From Tessaracoccus bendigoensis DSM 12906 (lineage in GTDB: Bacteria; Actinomycetota; Actinomycetes; Propionibacteriales; Propionibacteriaceae), in the NCBI RefSeq assembly GCF_900141915.1, contig NZ_FQZG01000003.1:1-64000 (forward strand): a DNA stretch of 64,000 nucleotides, read 5' to 3'. The notes beneath the pieces were generated by a model. That model did not search any database, was not told the DNA's origin, and saw only the letters and a list, made by a program, of their open reading frames with translations. The position numbers and the translations under genes are program-made. Positions 1 through 9,242 of this stretch are shown piece by piece; the stretch's first letter is position 1; the number at the start of each line of letters is the position of its first letter.

Positions 1-235
1 CATCGATGCAGTCCGCGCCGGCCGCCATCCCCGCAACAATGGAGCCGACCTTCCCAGCCGGGTTCGACCCGGCCGATTTCACCCGGCAGGTCTTGAACCG
101 TACCTTCTCGGCAACCAGTTCTGACAAGCCTGTTTGCTCCGCCAAACTCACCACCGGCACCAACCCAGCACACGAGATCAGGTTCTCATCATCGAAGATC
201 GGGGTGGCCTTGCTCCAAACATGGTGTAGCTTCAC
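1..235 (-). mobile_element. IS1380-type transposase, N-terminal fragment cut by window edge
   Basis: The minus strand reads from a GTG at 235 to the window edge without a stop and gives about 78 residues. They include IFDDENLISCAGLVPVVSLA, then a segment ending VGSIVAGMAAGADCID. The order FDDxNLxSxAGLVPVxxLA followed by AGMxAGADxID is the usual N-terminus of IS1380-family DDE transposases of Actinobacteria. The catalytic residues would lie beyond the left edge. The start could be slightly further upstream because no in-frame stop is close. The transposase points away from the transfer genes, so an IS copy borders or has entered the element just left of the relaxase. I could not identify the terminal inverted repeat. 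Confidence 0.75.
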
Positions 236-627
236 TATCAGTGCCTTTTGTGTGCGGTAGATCAGGACGTCAACACTCCCGATTATCCCTACTCAGAAGG
301 CACTCTCACACTCCGACCCGCCGCACCACCACCCACCGGTCCACGGATTCAGGCTAAGGACCGCACCGCGCCCGCCTGAAGCATCCAACCCCTCAGAGCT
401 CGCTCGACGCCGTCGACCCCCTCCGAGCCGCGGTCTCCTACCGACCGCGCTCCAGCGTCCGATCACCATGCCCGCATCCGTCCGCCGACGACGACAACAA
501 GCCCCGTCCACCCCCCATAACCCCTCAACCTCGAGACCCGCACACCTGTTGCATCACCGGTTTGCCCTAGTCAAGCGGCATTCGCGCCGCTAGCAACCCT
601 TTCGCGTCCGAAGGTGCAGGAGGACGC
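236..627. other. Non-coding region upstream of relaxase with candidate oriT hairpin
   Basis: No convincing gene is seen between the transposase fragment and the relaxase. The left part is C-rich. At 574-591 there is a perfect 6-bp inverted repeat AGCGGC-attcgc-GCCGCT, 36 bases upstream of the promoter-like element at 628. MobF relaxases usually act on an origin of transfer next to their own gene, so this hairpin is a reasonable candidate for part of oriT. That is inference from position only; I recognise no nic sequence. The IS terminus should also lie in the left part of this stretch. Confidence 0.4.
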
Positions 628-656
628 TGTCCGCCGAGGCATCGGCGCGCCCGTTA
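628..656 (+). promoter_or_regulatory. Conjugation promoter element, copy 1 (relaxase)
   Basis: TGTCCGC at 628-634, 16 bases, then CCGTTAGG from 651. It matches four other copies in the window (13090-13118, 30679-30707, 45141-45169, 60833-60861) in both boxes and in the exact spacing, with a C always preceding CCGTTA. If CCGTTA acts as a -10 box, transcription would start around 663, almost on the GTG/ATG of the relaxase, giving a leaderless or nearly leaderless message. Confidence 0.75.
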
Positions 657-666
657 GGCGGGTGTG

Positions 667-3600
667 ATGAGTCTGCACAAGCTGACCGCCGGGGACGGGT
701 ACGAGTACCTGACCCGGCAGGTGGCTGCGATGGACTCCACCGAGAAGGGGCACACCGGGCTGGCGTCCTACTACACGCAGAAGGGCGAGACCCCGGGCGT
801 GTGGGTCGGCTCCGGGATGACGGGCATCGAGGGTCTGGACGCCGGCGACCCGGTCACCGCCGAGCAGATGAGGTTCTTGTTCGGCTCTGGGCACCACCCC
901 CTCGCCCGGCAACGCGGCGAAGCCCTCCCGCCGGACGCCACCGCCGCCCAGGCGCGCGATGCGATCCGGCTGGGGCAGCCGTTCAAGGTCTATGCCCACG
1001 ACATGCCCGAGTTCCGCATCGAGGTTGCCAAGCGCTTCGCCACCTACAACACCCAGACCGGCGCACCGCACGACGCGCCGGTCCCCGCTCAGGTTCGCGC
1101 CGCCATCCGCACCCAGGTCGGACGCGAGACGTTCCGGGCCACCTTCGGACGCGACCCCGTCGACGCCCGCGAACTCGCCGGGCTGATCGCCACAGCGTCC
1201 CGCCCCCAGACCACCGCCGTCGCCGGCTACGACCTCACCTTCTCCCCCGTCAAGAGCGTCTCGACGTTGTGGGCGCTCGCCGAACCCGCCACCGCGGCCA
1301 CCATCGAACGCGCCCACCTCGCCGCGATCGGTGATGCGCTGCGGTTCATCGAGACCCACGCCCTCTATACGCGCACCGGCCACAACGGCGTCCGCCAGGT
1401 CGACGTGACCGGACTGGTCGCCGCCCGGTTCACCCACCGCGACAGCCGCGCCGGCGACCCCGACCTGCACACCCACGTCCCCGTCGCGAACAAGGTCCAG
1501 ACCCTCGACGGCCGCTGGCTCTCCATCGACGGACGCCTCCTGTTCAAGGCCATCGTCGCCGCCTCCGAGGTCTACAACACCGCCCTGGAACGCCGACTCT
1601 CCGAAGCACTCCCCGTCCGGTTCGCCGAACGCCCGTCCACCGACCCCGGCAAGCGACCGGTCCGCGAACTGGTCGGCGTCGACCCGGCGCTGAACGCCCG
1701 CTGGTCGCAGCGCCGGGCATCCATCGAGCACCGCCAGACCGAGCTGACGGCCGCCTTCCAGTGCGAGCACCACCGCCCCCCGACCATGGTCGAGGCCCGC
1801 GCCCTGGCGCAGCAGGCCAACCTCGAGACCCGCCAGGCCAAACACGAACCCCGCACCCTCGCCGAACAACGCGCCACCTGGCGCGCCGAAGCCGAAGCCG
1901 TCCTCGGCGGCGCCGGAGGCGTCGGCTCGATGCTCACCGCGACCCTCACTGCCCGGCAGTTGCGGCATCCGGTCTTCGTTACCCGCGGCTGGGTGCGCAC
2001 CCAGTCCGCGCAGATCGTCTCGACCATGGAAGCCTCGCGCTCCACCTGGCAGGACTGGCACGTCCGCGCCGAAGCGCTGCGGATCGTCCGGGCCGCCAAT
2101 GTGCCCCGCCGCCGGGTCGACGACGTCGTCGCACGGCTCACCCACGCCGCCCTCACCCGGCACTCCGTCGCCCTGCAGGCCCCCGCAGACGGAATCGCTG
2201 AACCCGCCGCGCTGCGCCGCTCCGACGGCGACAGCGTCTACACCGTCGCACGCGCCACCTGGCACACCTCCCGCCGGATCGTCGCCGCCGAACACCGCCT
2301 CCTCGACGCAGCCGGACGCCGCGGCGGCCACCAAGTCCCCACCCCGGCCGTCGAGGTCGCCCTCATCGAGGCGGCCGCGAACCGCACCCCGCTCAACCCC
2401 GGCCAGGTCGCACTCGTCCGCGAGATGGCCACCAGCGGCGCCCGCCTCCAGCTCGCCATAGCCCCCGCCGGCTCCGGCAAGACCACCGCCATGCGCGCCC
2501 TCGCCACCGCGTGGCGCAACGGCGGCGGCACCGTCGTCGGGCTCGCCACGTCGGCCGCCGCGGCCGCCCAACTGGGAGCCCAGATCGACACCCACGCCGA
2601 CACAATGGCCCTGCTCACCCACGCCCTCAACCACCGGCGACCGCTCCCCGAGTGGGCCGAGCACATCGGGCCGACGAGCCTGGTCATCATCGACGAGGCC
2701 GGCATGGCCGACACCCTCTCGCTCGACCAGGTCGTCGAGTTCGTCCTCGACCGCGGCGGATCGGTGCGCCTCATCGGCGACGACCAGCAACTCGCCGCCA
2801 TCGGCGCCGGCGGCCTCCTCCGCGACATCCAGGCCCAGCACGGTGCCGTCCAGCTCAACGAGCTCGTCCGCTTCGCGGACCCCGCCGAAGGCGCCGCCAG
2901 CCTCGCCCTCCGCGCCGGCGACCCCGAAGCGCTCGGCTTCTACCTCGACAACCACCGCGTCCACGTCGGCGACCTCGGCACCTGCGCCGACCAGGTCTTC
3001 GACTCCTGGCTCACCGCCCGCCAGACCGGCGCGGACGCCCTCATGGTCGCCCCCACCCGGACGCTGGTCGCCGAACTCAACGCCCGCGCCCAAGCCCACC
3101 TCCGCGACGGCGTCCAGCCCACCCGCAGCGTCGCCCTCGCCGACGGCAGCGACGCCGCGATAGGTGATGTGATCATCACGCGGCAGAACGACCGAAGGCT
3201 GCGCACCACGGGCACCGACTGGGTCCGCAACGGCGACCGCTGGACCATCACCGCCATCGCCACCAACGGCGACCTCCGCGCGATCCACCAGACCAACCGG
3301 CAGACCGTGATCCTTCCCACCGCCTACGTCAACGATTCCGTCGAACTCGGCTACGCCTGCACCATCCACGGCGCCCAGGGCGTCACCGCCGACGTCCTTC
3401 ATGGCATCGCCACCGGCGCGGAGACCCGCCAGCAGCTATACACCATGCTCACGCGGGGCCGGTACGCCAACCACGTCCACCTCGAAGTCGTCGGTGACGG
3501 CGACGCCCACTCCCTCATCCGGCCCGAGGCGATCATCCCGCCGACCGCGACCGACGTTCTCGAACGCATCCTCGCCCGTGACGAGGACAACACCTCCGCC

Positions 3601-6333
3601 ACCACGACCGCACGCACCCTCGCCGACCCGGCCAACCGACTCGCGGACGCCGTCGCCCGCTACAGCGACGCCCTCGGCTACTCCGCCGAACAGACGGCAG
3701 GCGCCGACCTCGTCCAGCGCCTCGAACAGACCGCCGACGACCTCGTCGACGGACTCCCCGACGCCCCGACGTGGCCCACGCTCCGCGCCCATCTGCTCCT
3801 GATCGCGGCGTCCGGAACCGACCCCGTGCAGGCGCTCACCGAAGCAGTCCAGGCCCGTGAACTGGGAAGCGCCGCCGACCCGGCCGCCGTCCTCGACTGG
3901 CGTTTCGAACCCGCCACCGGACGCAACACCCAGCCCGGACCCCTCCCGTGGCTGCCCGCGCTTCCGGCTAGTCTCGCCCACCACCACGACTGGGGCGACT
4001 ACCTGCAGCGGCGTCACGCACTCGTCGTCGCCCTCGCCGACCAGGTGCGCAACCACGCGCTGGCCTCCACCCAGCTCCCGGCGTGGGCGCCGGCGGGCAG
4101 CTTCCGCCCGGACGCCGCCACCGTCGCCGACCTCACCGTGTGGCGCGCCGCGCACGGGACTCCCCCCACCGATACCCGGCCCACCGGCGAACGGCAGTTC
4201 TCGGCCGTCGAGGCCCGCTGGCAGGCCCGCCTCGACCGGCGCATCATCGACCACCTCGCCCCCGCCGTCGCCGAATGGACGCCGCTGCTTCACGAACTCG
4301 CGCCCGCCGCAGACCGGGACCCCTACCTGCCCGTACTGGCGCATCGGCTCGCGCAGATCTCCGGCGTCGGCCTGGACGCCCACCGTCTCCTCCAGGCCGC
4401 GACGAGGGAGGGCCAGCTCCCTGACGACCACGCGGCGTCAGCCTTGTGGTGGCGGATCTGCCGGCACCTCACCCCCGCCGTCGCAACCCAGCTCGCCGAC
4501 CAGCACAGCGCCGTCACCACCAGTTGGCTGGCTGATCTCGAGCAGAACGTCGGCCGCGAACGGGCAGCCACCTTGCAGGCCTCGCCGTGGTGGCCGGCGC
4601 TCGTCGTCTCTGTCGAGCAGGCACTCGCTCGCGGCTGGCAGCTGACCGACCTGATCAGCACGCCCGGGGGTGCAGTTGACATCGACGACTGCCAGGCCCT
4701 CGTGTGGCGAACCAGCGTTCTGCTCGACCCCCTCCCCGACAGTGACGACCTGCCCCCCGACCCCGCCGATGCCGCCCCGGACGAGCACTGGACGGCGCAC
4801 GCCGATCTCGGTGACGCAGCCAGCGGGACAGCGGAGGACCACCAGATCGACCAGGTCGAACCGAACCTGGCCTTCACGTTCGAGGCCCTCGAGCGCCGGG
4901 TGATGACGCCGCCTGAGATCTCTTCCGCGGACCTGAACGCCCAACTTGACCGCGCCGACGCCTGGCGCGCCAGCCCCCACACCCCCGAACGCCTCGCGGC
5001 CGTCCACGAACTCGCGCTGGAGTACTACCAGGACTGCTATCCCGGCTCGTGGGCCCAGCCCTACCTGACCGGACGCTTCGGAACTGACATCACCGACGAC
5101 CCAGAAATCCGCCCCGGCTACGCCCCAACCGGCTGGACCAGCCTGGTCACCCACCTCCACCGCCTCGGCGTTACCGGCGACGAGTTGCTCGCTTCGGGAC
5201 TGGCCGTCACCGCCTCGACCGGACGCCTTATCGACCGGTTCCGCGACCGCGCGGTCTTCCCCATCGTCCACGACGAGCAGGTGCTCGGGTTCGTCGGACG
5301 CCGCCACCCCGACGCCACCGATCTTGACCACGCCGGACCGAAGTACCTCAACACCGCCGAGACGCTGCTGTTCCACAAGCGGGCGCAGCTGTTCGTCGCC
5401 GGTGGACGCTATCTGGACGCCGGCGGCATCCCGGTCGTCGTCGAGGGCCCCGCCGACGCCATTGCCGTCACGCTCGCCAGCGAGGGCCGCTACGTCGGCG
5501 TCGCACCGCTCGGCACCAACCTGACCAGCGAACAAGCCACCCAACTCCGCGGCTACGGCGTCGACCCGATCATCGCCACGGACGCCGATGTCGCCGGCCA
5601 GGTGGCCGCACAGCGGGACTACTGGATCCTCACCCCGCAACTCCTCCAGCCCCGTTATGCGGCCCTGCCTGACGGCTCCGATCCCGCCGAACTCGTTGCC
5701 ACCGGCAGCGCCAAGAACCTGGTCGATGCCCTCGACCAGGCTCGGCCACTGGCCGGCGTCCTCATCGACGAGCGCCTTGCCAACCTGCCCCCCGTCGAAG
5801 CGGCCCTCGCAGCAGCGCCCGTCATCGCCGCCCAACCCGTCGACGCGTGGGAGCGCGCCGTCCACACCGTGGCGGAGAGGGTCGGCGTCGACGCCGACGT
5901 CGTCCGCTCCAGCGTCTCGGCGTTCATCCGGGCCTGGAACAACGACCCAACCCACGTCGCCGACCAGCAACTCGGCCTCACCGCACAGGTCCGGGACCGA
6001 CTCACGGCGGCCGCGAGCGCACGCCGCTGGGAGGCGCTCGCCAGCCGAATCGACCCGCGCCTCGTCACAGATCCGGACTGGCGGGCACTTGCATCCGCGC
6101 TGCACGACGCGCAAGCCCGCCGAGCGGACGTGCCAGACGCCATCACGGTGGCCCTCGAAGATGGACCCCTCAACCCAGACACGCCGGCCCAAGACCTCGC
6201 TGGCCGGTTGGAGCTACTCACGAATGGCGAGCCCTTCACCGAAGACCCCAGTGGCAAGGCAGCGGAGGCGACGCTTGCGGACCCCCAGCCAAGCAACCGA
6301 CCGAACCAAGACCGCGGCGCTATCACTTGGTGA
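667..6333 (+). CDS. MobF (TraA/TrwC-like) relaxase-helicase with C-terminal Toprim primase domain
   Basis: A protein of 1,888 residues that nicks oriT, unwinds the plasmid and probably primes synthesis. The N-terminal TrwC relaxase domain has tyrosines in GYEYLTRQ near residue 12 and the metal-binding histidines H257, H268 and H270 (DLHTH). A RecD-like helicase follows, with Walker A APAGSGKTT around residues 599-607 and Walker B IIDEAG at about 674-679. The last 450 residues look like the DnaG core: a YYQDCYPG segment near 1460, then a Toprim domain with VVVEGPADA (E1593) and ATDADVAGQ (D1639, D1641). Relaxase-helicase fusions are standard; the Toprim end is the additional part. An in-frame GTG three bases upstream is an alternative start, and there is no good ribosome binding site, consistent with a leaderless transcript from the element at 628. 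Confidence 0.93.
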   Translation: MSLHKLTAGDGYEYLTRQVAAMDSTEKGHTGLASYYTQKGETPGVWVGSGMTGIEGLDAGDPVTAEQMRFLFGSGHHPLARQRGEALPPDATAAQARDAIRLGQPFKVYAHDMPEFRIEVAKRFATYNTQTGAPHDAPVPAQVRAAIRTQVGRETFRATFGRDPVDARELAGLIATASRPQTTAVAGYDLTFSPVKSVSTLWALAEPATAATIERAHLAAIGDALRFIETHALYTRTGHNGVRQVDVTGLVAARFTHRDSRAGDPDLHTHVPVANKVQTLDGRWLSIDGRLLFKAIVAASEVYNTALERRLSEALPVRFAERPSTDPGKRPVRELVGVDPALNARWSQRRASIEHRQTELTAAFQCEHHRPPTMVEARALAQQANLETRQAKHEPRTLAEQRATWRAEAEAVLGGAGGVGSMLTATLTARQLRHPVFVTRGWVRTQSAQIVSTMEASRSTWQDWHVRAEALRIVRAANVPRRRVDDVVARLTHAALTRHSVALQAPADGIAEPAALRRSDGDSVYTVARATWHTSRRIVAAEHRLLDAAGRRGGHQVPTPAVEVALIEAAANRTPLNPGQVALVREMATSGARLQLAIAPAGSGKTTAMRALATAWRNGGGTVVGLATSAAAAAQLGAQIDTHADTMALLTHALNHRRPLPEWAEHIGPTSLVIIDEAGMADTLSLDQVVEFVLDRGGSVRLIGDDQQLAAIGAGGLLRDIQAQHGAVQLNELVRFADPAEGAASLALRAGDPEALGFYLDNHRVHVGDLGTCADQVFDSWLTARQTGADALMVAPTRTLVAELNARAQAHLRDGVQPTRSVALADGSDAAIGDVIITRQNDRRLRTTGTDWVRNGDRWTITAIATNGDLRAIHQTNRQTVILPTAYVNDSVELGYACTIHGAQGVTADVLHGIATGAETRQQLYTMLTRGRYANHVHLEVVGDGDAHSLIRPEAIIPPTATDVLERILARDEDNTSATTTARTLADPANRLADAVARYSDALGYSAEQTAGADLVQRLEQTADDLVDGLPDAPTWPTLRAHLLLIAASGTDPVQALTEAVQARELGSAADPAAVLDWRFEPATGRNTQPGPLPWLPALPASLAHHHDWGDYLQRRHALVVALADQVRNHALASTQLPAWAPAGSFRPDAATVADLTVWRAAHGTPPTDTRPTGERQFSAVEARWQARLDRRIIDHLAPAVAEWTPLLHELAPAADRDPYLPVLAHRLAQISGVGLDAHRLLQAATREGQLPDDHAASALWWRICRHLTPAVATQLADQHSAVTTSWLADLEQNVGRERAATLQASPWWPALVVSVEQALARGWQLTDLISTPGGAVDIDDCQALVWRTSVLLDPLPDSDDLPPDPADAAPDEHWTAHADLGDAASGTAEDHQIDQVEPNLAFTFEALERRVMTPPEISSADLNAQLDRADAWRASPHTPERLAAVHELALEYYQDCYPGSWAQPYLTGRFGTDITDDPEIRPGYAPTGWTSLVTHLHRLGVTGDELLASGLAVTASTGRLIDRFRDRAVFPIVHDEQVLGFVGRRHPDATDLDHAGPKYLNTAETLLFHKRAQLFVAGGRYLDAGGIPVVVEGPADAIAVTLASEGRYVGVAPLGTNLTSEQATQLRGYGVDPIIATDADVAGQVAAQRDYWILTPQLLQPRYAALPDGSDPAELVATGSAKNLVDALDQARPLAGVLIDERLANLPPVEAALAAAPVIAAQPVDAWERAVHTVAERVGVDADVVRSSVSAFIRAWNNDPTHVADQQLGLTAQVRDRLTAAASARRWEALASRIDPRLVTDPDWRALASALHDAQARRADVPDAITVALEDGPLNPDTPAQDLAGRLELLTNGEPFTEDPSGKAAEATLADPQPSNRPNQDRGAITW

Positions 6334-6361
6334 GCGAGCTAGTTCATAGCTCTCCGCTCAC
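6330..6361. terminator. Hairpin between convergent genes, overlapping relaxase stop codon
   Basis: Outer arms GTGAGCG (6330-6336) and CGCTCAC (6355-6361), inner arms AGCTA and TAGCT around a GTTCA loop, with a 3-base bulge. The outer stem includes the relaxase TGA. It lies between the converging relaxase and the 6411-7727 gene, so it probably ends transcription from one or both sides. There is no strong T tract. Confidence 0.55.
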
Positions 6362-6410
6362 TGGCACGCGGTGCTCATCCGGCGACCGAATGACTCTTGA
6401 CGGCAAGTGG

Positions 6411-7727
6411 CTAAAGGGAGAGGTTGCCCCGCAGCCACGCGATCCACGCATCGCCCATCTCTCGGTGCACGTCTACGACTGAGGGCCACACCTGCTTGAG
6501 CAATTCCTCCGAGACATAGCCGCGCTCGATCAGTGTTTGCACGATTCTGACCGCCGCCGTGGCTGAAGCCTGAAAACGCAAATGGGGGTCGTCGTGGTCA
6601 TCCAAATCGACCATCAGAACGTTCGGGGGAGCGTCGCGTAGGAGCGACTTCATCACAGCGCGTTGATTCTTGGCTGCCACGACCTCGTCCGCGTCGGGTC
6701 GGGCGCGTTGGAGGAGCGCATCGGACTCCCGGAGCCAGACCACGAAGGTGTGGCGCGGGACCCTGCCGGACCGGAGTAGGGGTTCCTCATCCAACATCCC
6801 ATAGTGACTCCAAGTCCGACGCTTCGGGGGTTCGTGAAGCAGTCGCTGGTGGATCGACCAGCGCTCCTTTGGTAGGGCTGCGGCAGGATGAAACCCGATC
6901 TCGGTCATGGCCAAGTTGTTGGTCGTCGTAAGGCCATAACCGAGCGACAGCGCGAGCAAGGCGGCCACCACGTCGGGCTGGGCCTGCCCCGTGACACTTG
7001 TGACCGCTACACTCCGCAACCGCGGATAGGGCCGAGACACCTGAGGAGAGGTGGGGCGGCCCAACCGTGGAATGCGCCATCTCGTCGCTTGCGATTCCGA
7101 GGGCTCGCCCACGGGATCTATCCGGGGGTCTACCAGTGCCGCGTAGCTCCCTCGGAGCGCGCGGCGCAGTTGGTCAACCTGAAGGACCTCGTCCACTTGC
7201 GTGCCACTCCGTGAGGGGCCCCGCAAGTCAAGCCGGTCGGCAACATGGAACTCACAGCCCTCCGCCAACTCGACCACTTCCGCCATGATGTTGACAGACC
7301 AGCCCTGGCTGCTCAGTACCGCTTGGATCAATTCCTGAAGGCTGTCCGAGCGATCTGCCCGAGCGACCCGCATCTGGGAATCGAGAATCTTCGCCTCCAA
7401 CTTCTGCAGGCGATATGCCGCGTCGATGAGGAGGCTGCTGTCCGGCGATGACCCGATGATCCCCATGCGCTCCGCCAGGTACAGCGAGGGTGATCCCGGG
7501 ACCGTTCCTTGAGCGCCCATTCGAGTCAAGTCCGCGATGTGCGGGAGATACGCCAGGGGTGGCGTTGACCTGGTCGCTCTCCAAGCGACCACCTTGTCCC
7601 GCGAGACCGTCGAGCCCACGCGCTGGCCGAGGTCGTACGCCAGGTCCTCCACGGACACCCGGTTGAGCGCCATGGCTCGCTTGAGCTCATCGCTGAACGT
7701 GCGCCACCCAGGATCCCTGTTCGCCAC
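6411..7727 (-). CDS. Helix-turn-helix (XRE-like) regulator, function unassigned
   Basis: About 438 residues. I chose the GTG at 7727 because it has AGGAGG seven bases upstream; the open frame extends further but without a better signal. Residues 5-70 (FSDELKRAMALNRVSVEDLA and on to a KVVAW helix and a PPLAYLPHIADL helix) resemble an XRE-type DNA-binding domain. The large C-terminal region has no motif I recognise. It is transcribed towards the relaxase and divergently from the secreted-protein gene at 7967. The upstream region contains GTGCA-N6-TGCAC around 7747-7762, a possible autoregulatory site. Probably a regulator of the element, but the target is unknown. Confidence 0.55.
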   Translation of the reverse strand: MANRDPGWRTFSDELKRAMALNRVSVEDLAYDLGQRVGSTVSRDKVVAWRATRSTPPLAYLPHIADLTRMGAQGTVPGSPSLYLAERMGIIGSSPDSSLLIDAAYRLQKLEAKILDSQMRVARADRSDSLQELIQAVLSSQGWSVNIMAEVVELAEGCEFHVADRLDLRGPSRSGTQVDEVLQVDQLRRALRGSYAALVDPRIDPVGEPSESQATRWRIPRLGRPTSPQVSRPYPRLRSVAVTSVTGQAQPDVVAALLALSLGYGLTTTNNLAMTEIGFHPAAALPKERWSIHQRLLHEPPKRRTWSHYGMLDEEPLLRSGRVPRHTFVVWLRESDALLQRARPDADEVVAAKNQRAVMKSLLRDAPPNVLMVDLDDHDDPHLRFQASATAAVRIVQTLIERGYVSEELLKQVWPSVVDVHREMGDAWIAWLRGNLSL

Positions 7728-7966
7728 GGTGACGCCTCCTCTCTTGTGCATTATTCTGCACCACCGCCGGAGCTGCCTGCATTTGGCGACAGGGTAATGC
7801 ACCGACGATGATGTTGATGCAGGCGCAATGGACTGAACACCGGACTCATACGCGAAGCTCGACCCTCGCATCGAGCTGCCTCAACACGGCCTACGTGGCC
7901 GCGTGCCCCATCGCACAAGCTGGCGGCGTAGTCCGCACAGCCGAATCCATCGAACTGGAGCCCACT

Positions 7967-9004
7967 GTGAAGATTCGCCTGTTCATCCTCCCCGCGCTCG
8001 TCGGGCTGGCACTCCCCTTCCTCGTCCACGCAGAAGCCCGCGCCGACACCGTGTTCCAGGCCGACCAGCCGGGATACGCCTTCGCTTGCGACGGCCAAGC
8101 CAGATCGTTTGGGCGCCTCTCAGGTGCAACACCGGGCGCTTGGATCACCTTCAGCTCCCCAGATGTCGGCGGACTCCTTCCGGGGACGGCGGACTGGAGC
8201 GGCGGACTCAGCATGAGTTGGCAGTGCGATCCAGTCGACGCCGGATCCACGTGGCAGGTCACCGCGACGACCTCCGAAGGGAACCAGGTGACCTTCTCCA
8301 TCCTGGGCGTCGATGCCAATGCTCCCGCCCAAGTTGCGGCGCCGGCGCTCGATCCTCAGCCGCAGGGGGACGTGGTGTTTCCCGAACTGCTCTCCAATGC
8401 CGAGCATCCCGACCCCGTCGCCCCGCCCCAGGCGACGCCCCCGGCGAATCTATCGAGGTTCAAGGACTTGATCGCCAGCTGCGGCGTCCGCCAGTGGATG
8501 GTGTGCTACGACATGGGCAAGCACTACCTGAAGGCCACAGGGGCTGACTACAGGCTCAACATTGGGGACCTCATCTGGGAGGAGCGGCCGCTTTGGGCGA
8601 GCTACGAGTACTGGCTCCGGACGAAGGTCGCCGAGGCCAAGGCTGAAGCGGCAACCGTCCCGAGCGACCAGTCGAAGGTGATCCCCTTTTCGAGCGGCTG
8701 GCAGGGTTACGACGCCAACGGCTTGAATGACTGGCACTTCGCCTTGGGCCACTTCTCGTTCAACGTGTCAGGTGACTTGTGGGTCGGGCCGGCCGACTCC
8801 AGCGGCGATCGCCCCGTACAGCTGCGGTACCGCACGACGATGTACGACGTCTACGACTTCGGAGGTCGTGAGTTCGGCTGGGCCAAGGAGCTAGCCACTG
8901 CTGGATGGGCTGCGGAGTACTACGTGTGGGCAGAGGGCGACACGATCACCAAGTCCGCGACCATGAACGACCTAGACCCCGAGTCCTTGGGCTTGGAGTG
9001 GTGA
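7967..9004 (+). CDS. Secreted protein of unknown function
   Basis: About 345 residues. The GTG at 7967 (CTGGAG six bases upstream) begins a clear signal peptide: KIR, then a hydrophobic stretch LFILPALVGLALPFLV and a cleavage region HAEARAD. The mature part has a roughly 110-residue N-terminal beta-rich segment with two cysteines, a Pro-rich linker near residue 150, and a C-terminal region with GLNDWHFALGHFSF and RYRTTMYDVYDFGG. The last pattern resembles the tails of some actinobacterial secreted or toxin-like proteins in which a WHYALG-type strand precedes VFDxYNWD. That similarity is from memory and weak. Nothing shows catalysis. It stands alone between the XRE-like regulator and the resolvase. 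Confidence 0.55.
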   Translation: MKIRLFILPALVGLALPFLVHAEARADTVFQADQPGYAFACDGQARSFGRLSGATPGAWITFSSPDVGGLLPGTADWSGGLSMSWQCDPVDAGSTWQVTATTSEGNQVTFSILGVDANAPAQVAAPALDPQPQGDVVFPELLSNAEHPDPVAPPQATPPANLSRFKDLIASCGVRQWMVCYDMGKHYLKATGADYRLNIGDLIWEERPLWASYEYWLRTKVAEAKAEAATVPSDQSKVIPFSSGWQGYDANGLNDWHFALGHFSFNVSGDLWVGPADSSGDRPVQLRYRTTMYDVYDFGGREFGWAKELATAGWAAEYYVWAEGDTITKSATMNDLDPESLGLEW

Positions 9005-9242
9005 TCGACTCAACGCGCTAACACATGAGTCGGCGGCCTCGCCTAGCGGTTTGGGCGGGGCCGTCGACGACCTGCCGGTCACTCGCGTCCAGGCGTCAGC
9101 GCATCCAGGAGCATGGCAACGGTCATGCGTGCCAGCGAGAAGAACCCTTTGAAGAGGCGAACAGAACGCAGCGAACCGTCGTGACGCACCCCGGGCGGCG
9201 TGTCGCATCAGGAGCCGAAGGTTTTTTGAGACACTGTGAGAC

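Noticed and set aside
571-3402. 943-residue open frame on the minus strand opposite the relaxase
   Set aside because: Glycine, valine and aspartate repeats typical of antisense frames in GC-rich DNA; the plus frame has clear relaxase and helicase motifs.
4438-6192. 584-residue minus-strand frame opposite the relaxase C-terminus
   Set aside because: Shadow of the Toprim part of the relaxase; no domain signal.
9005-9242. res site of the resolvase in the upstream region
   Set aside because: TGAGACACTGTGAGAC suggests repeated half sites, but no convincing set of three dyads was found.
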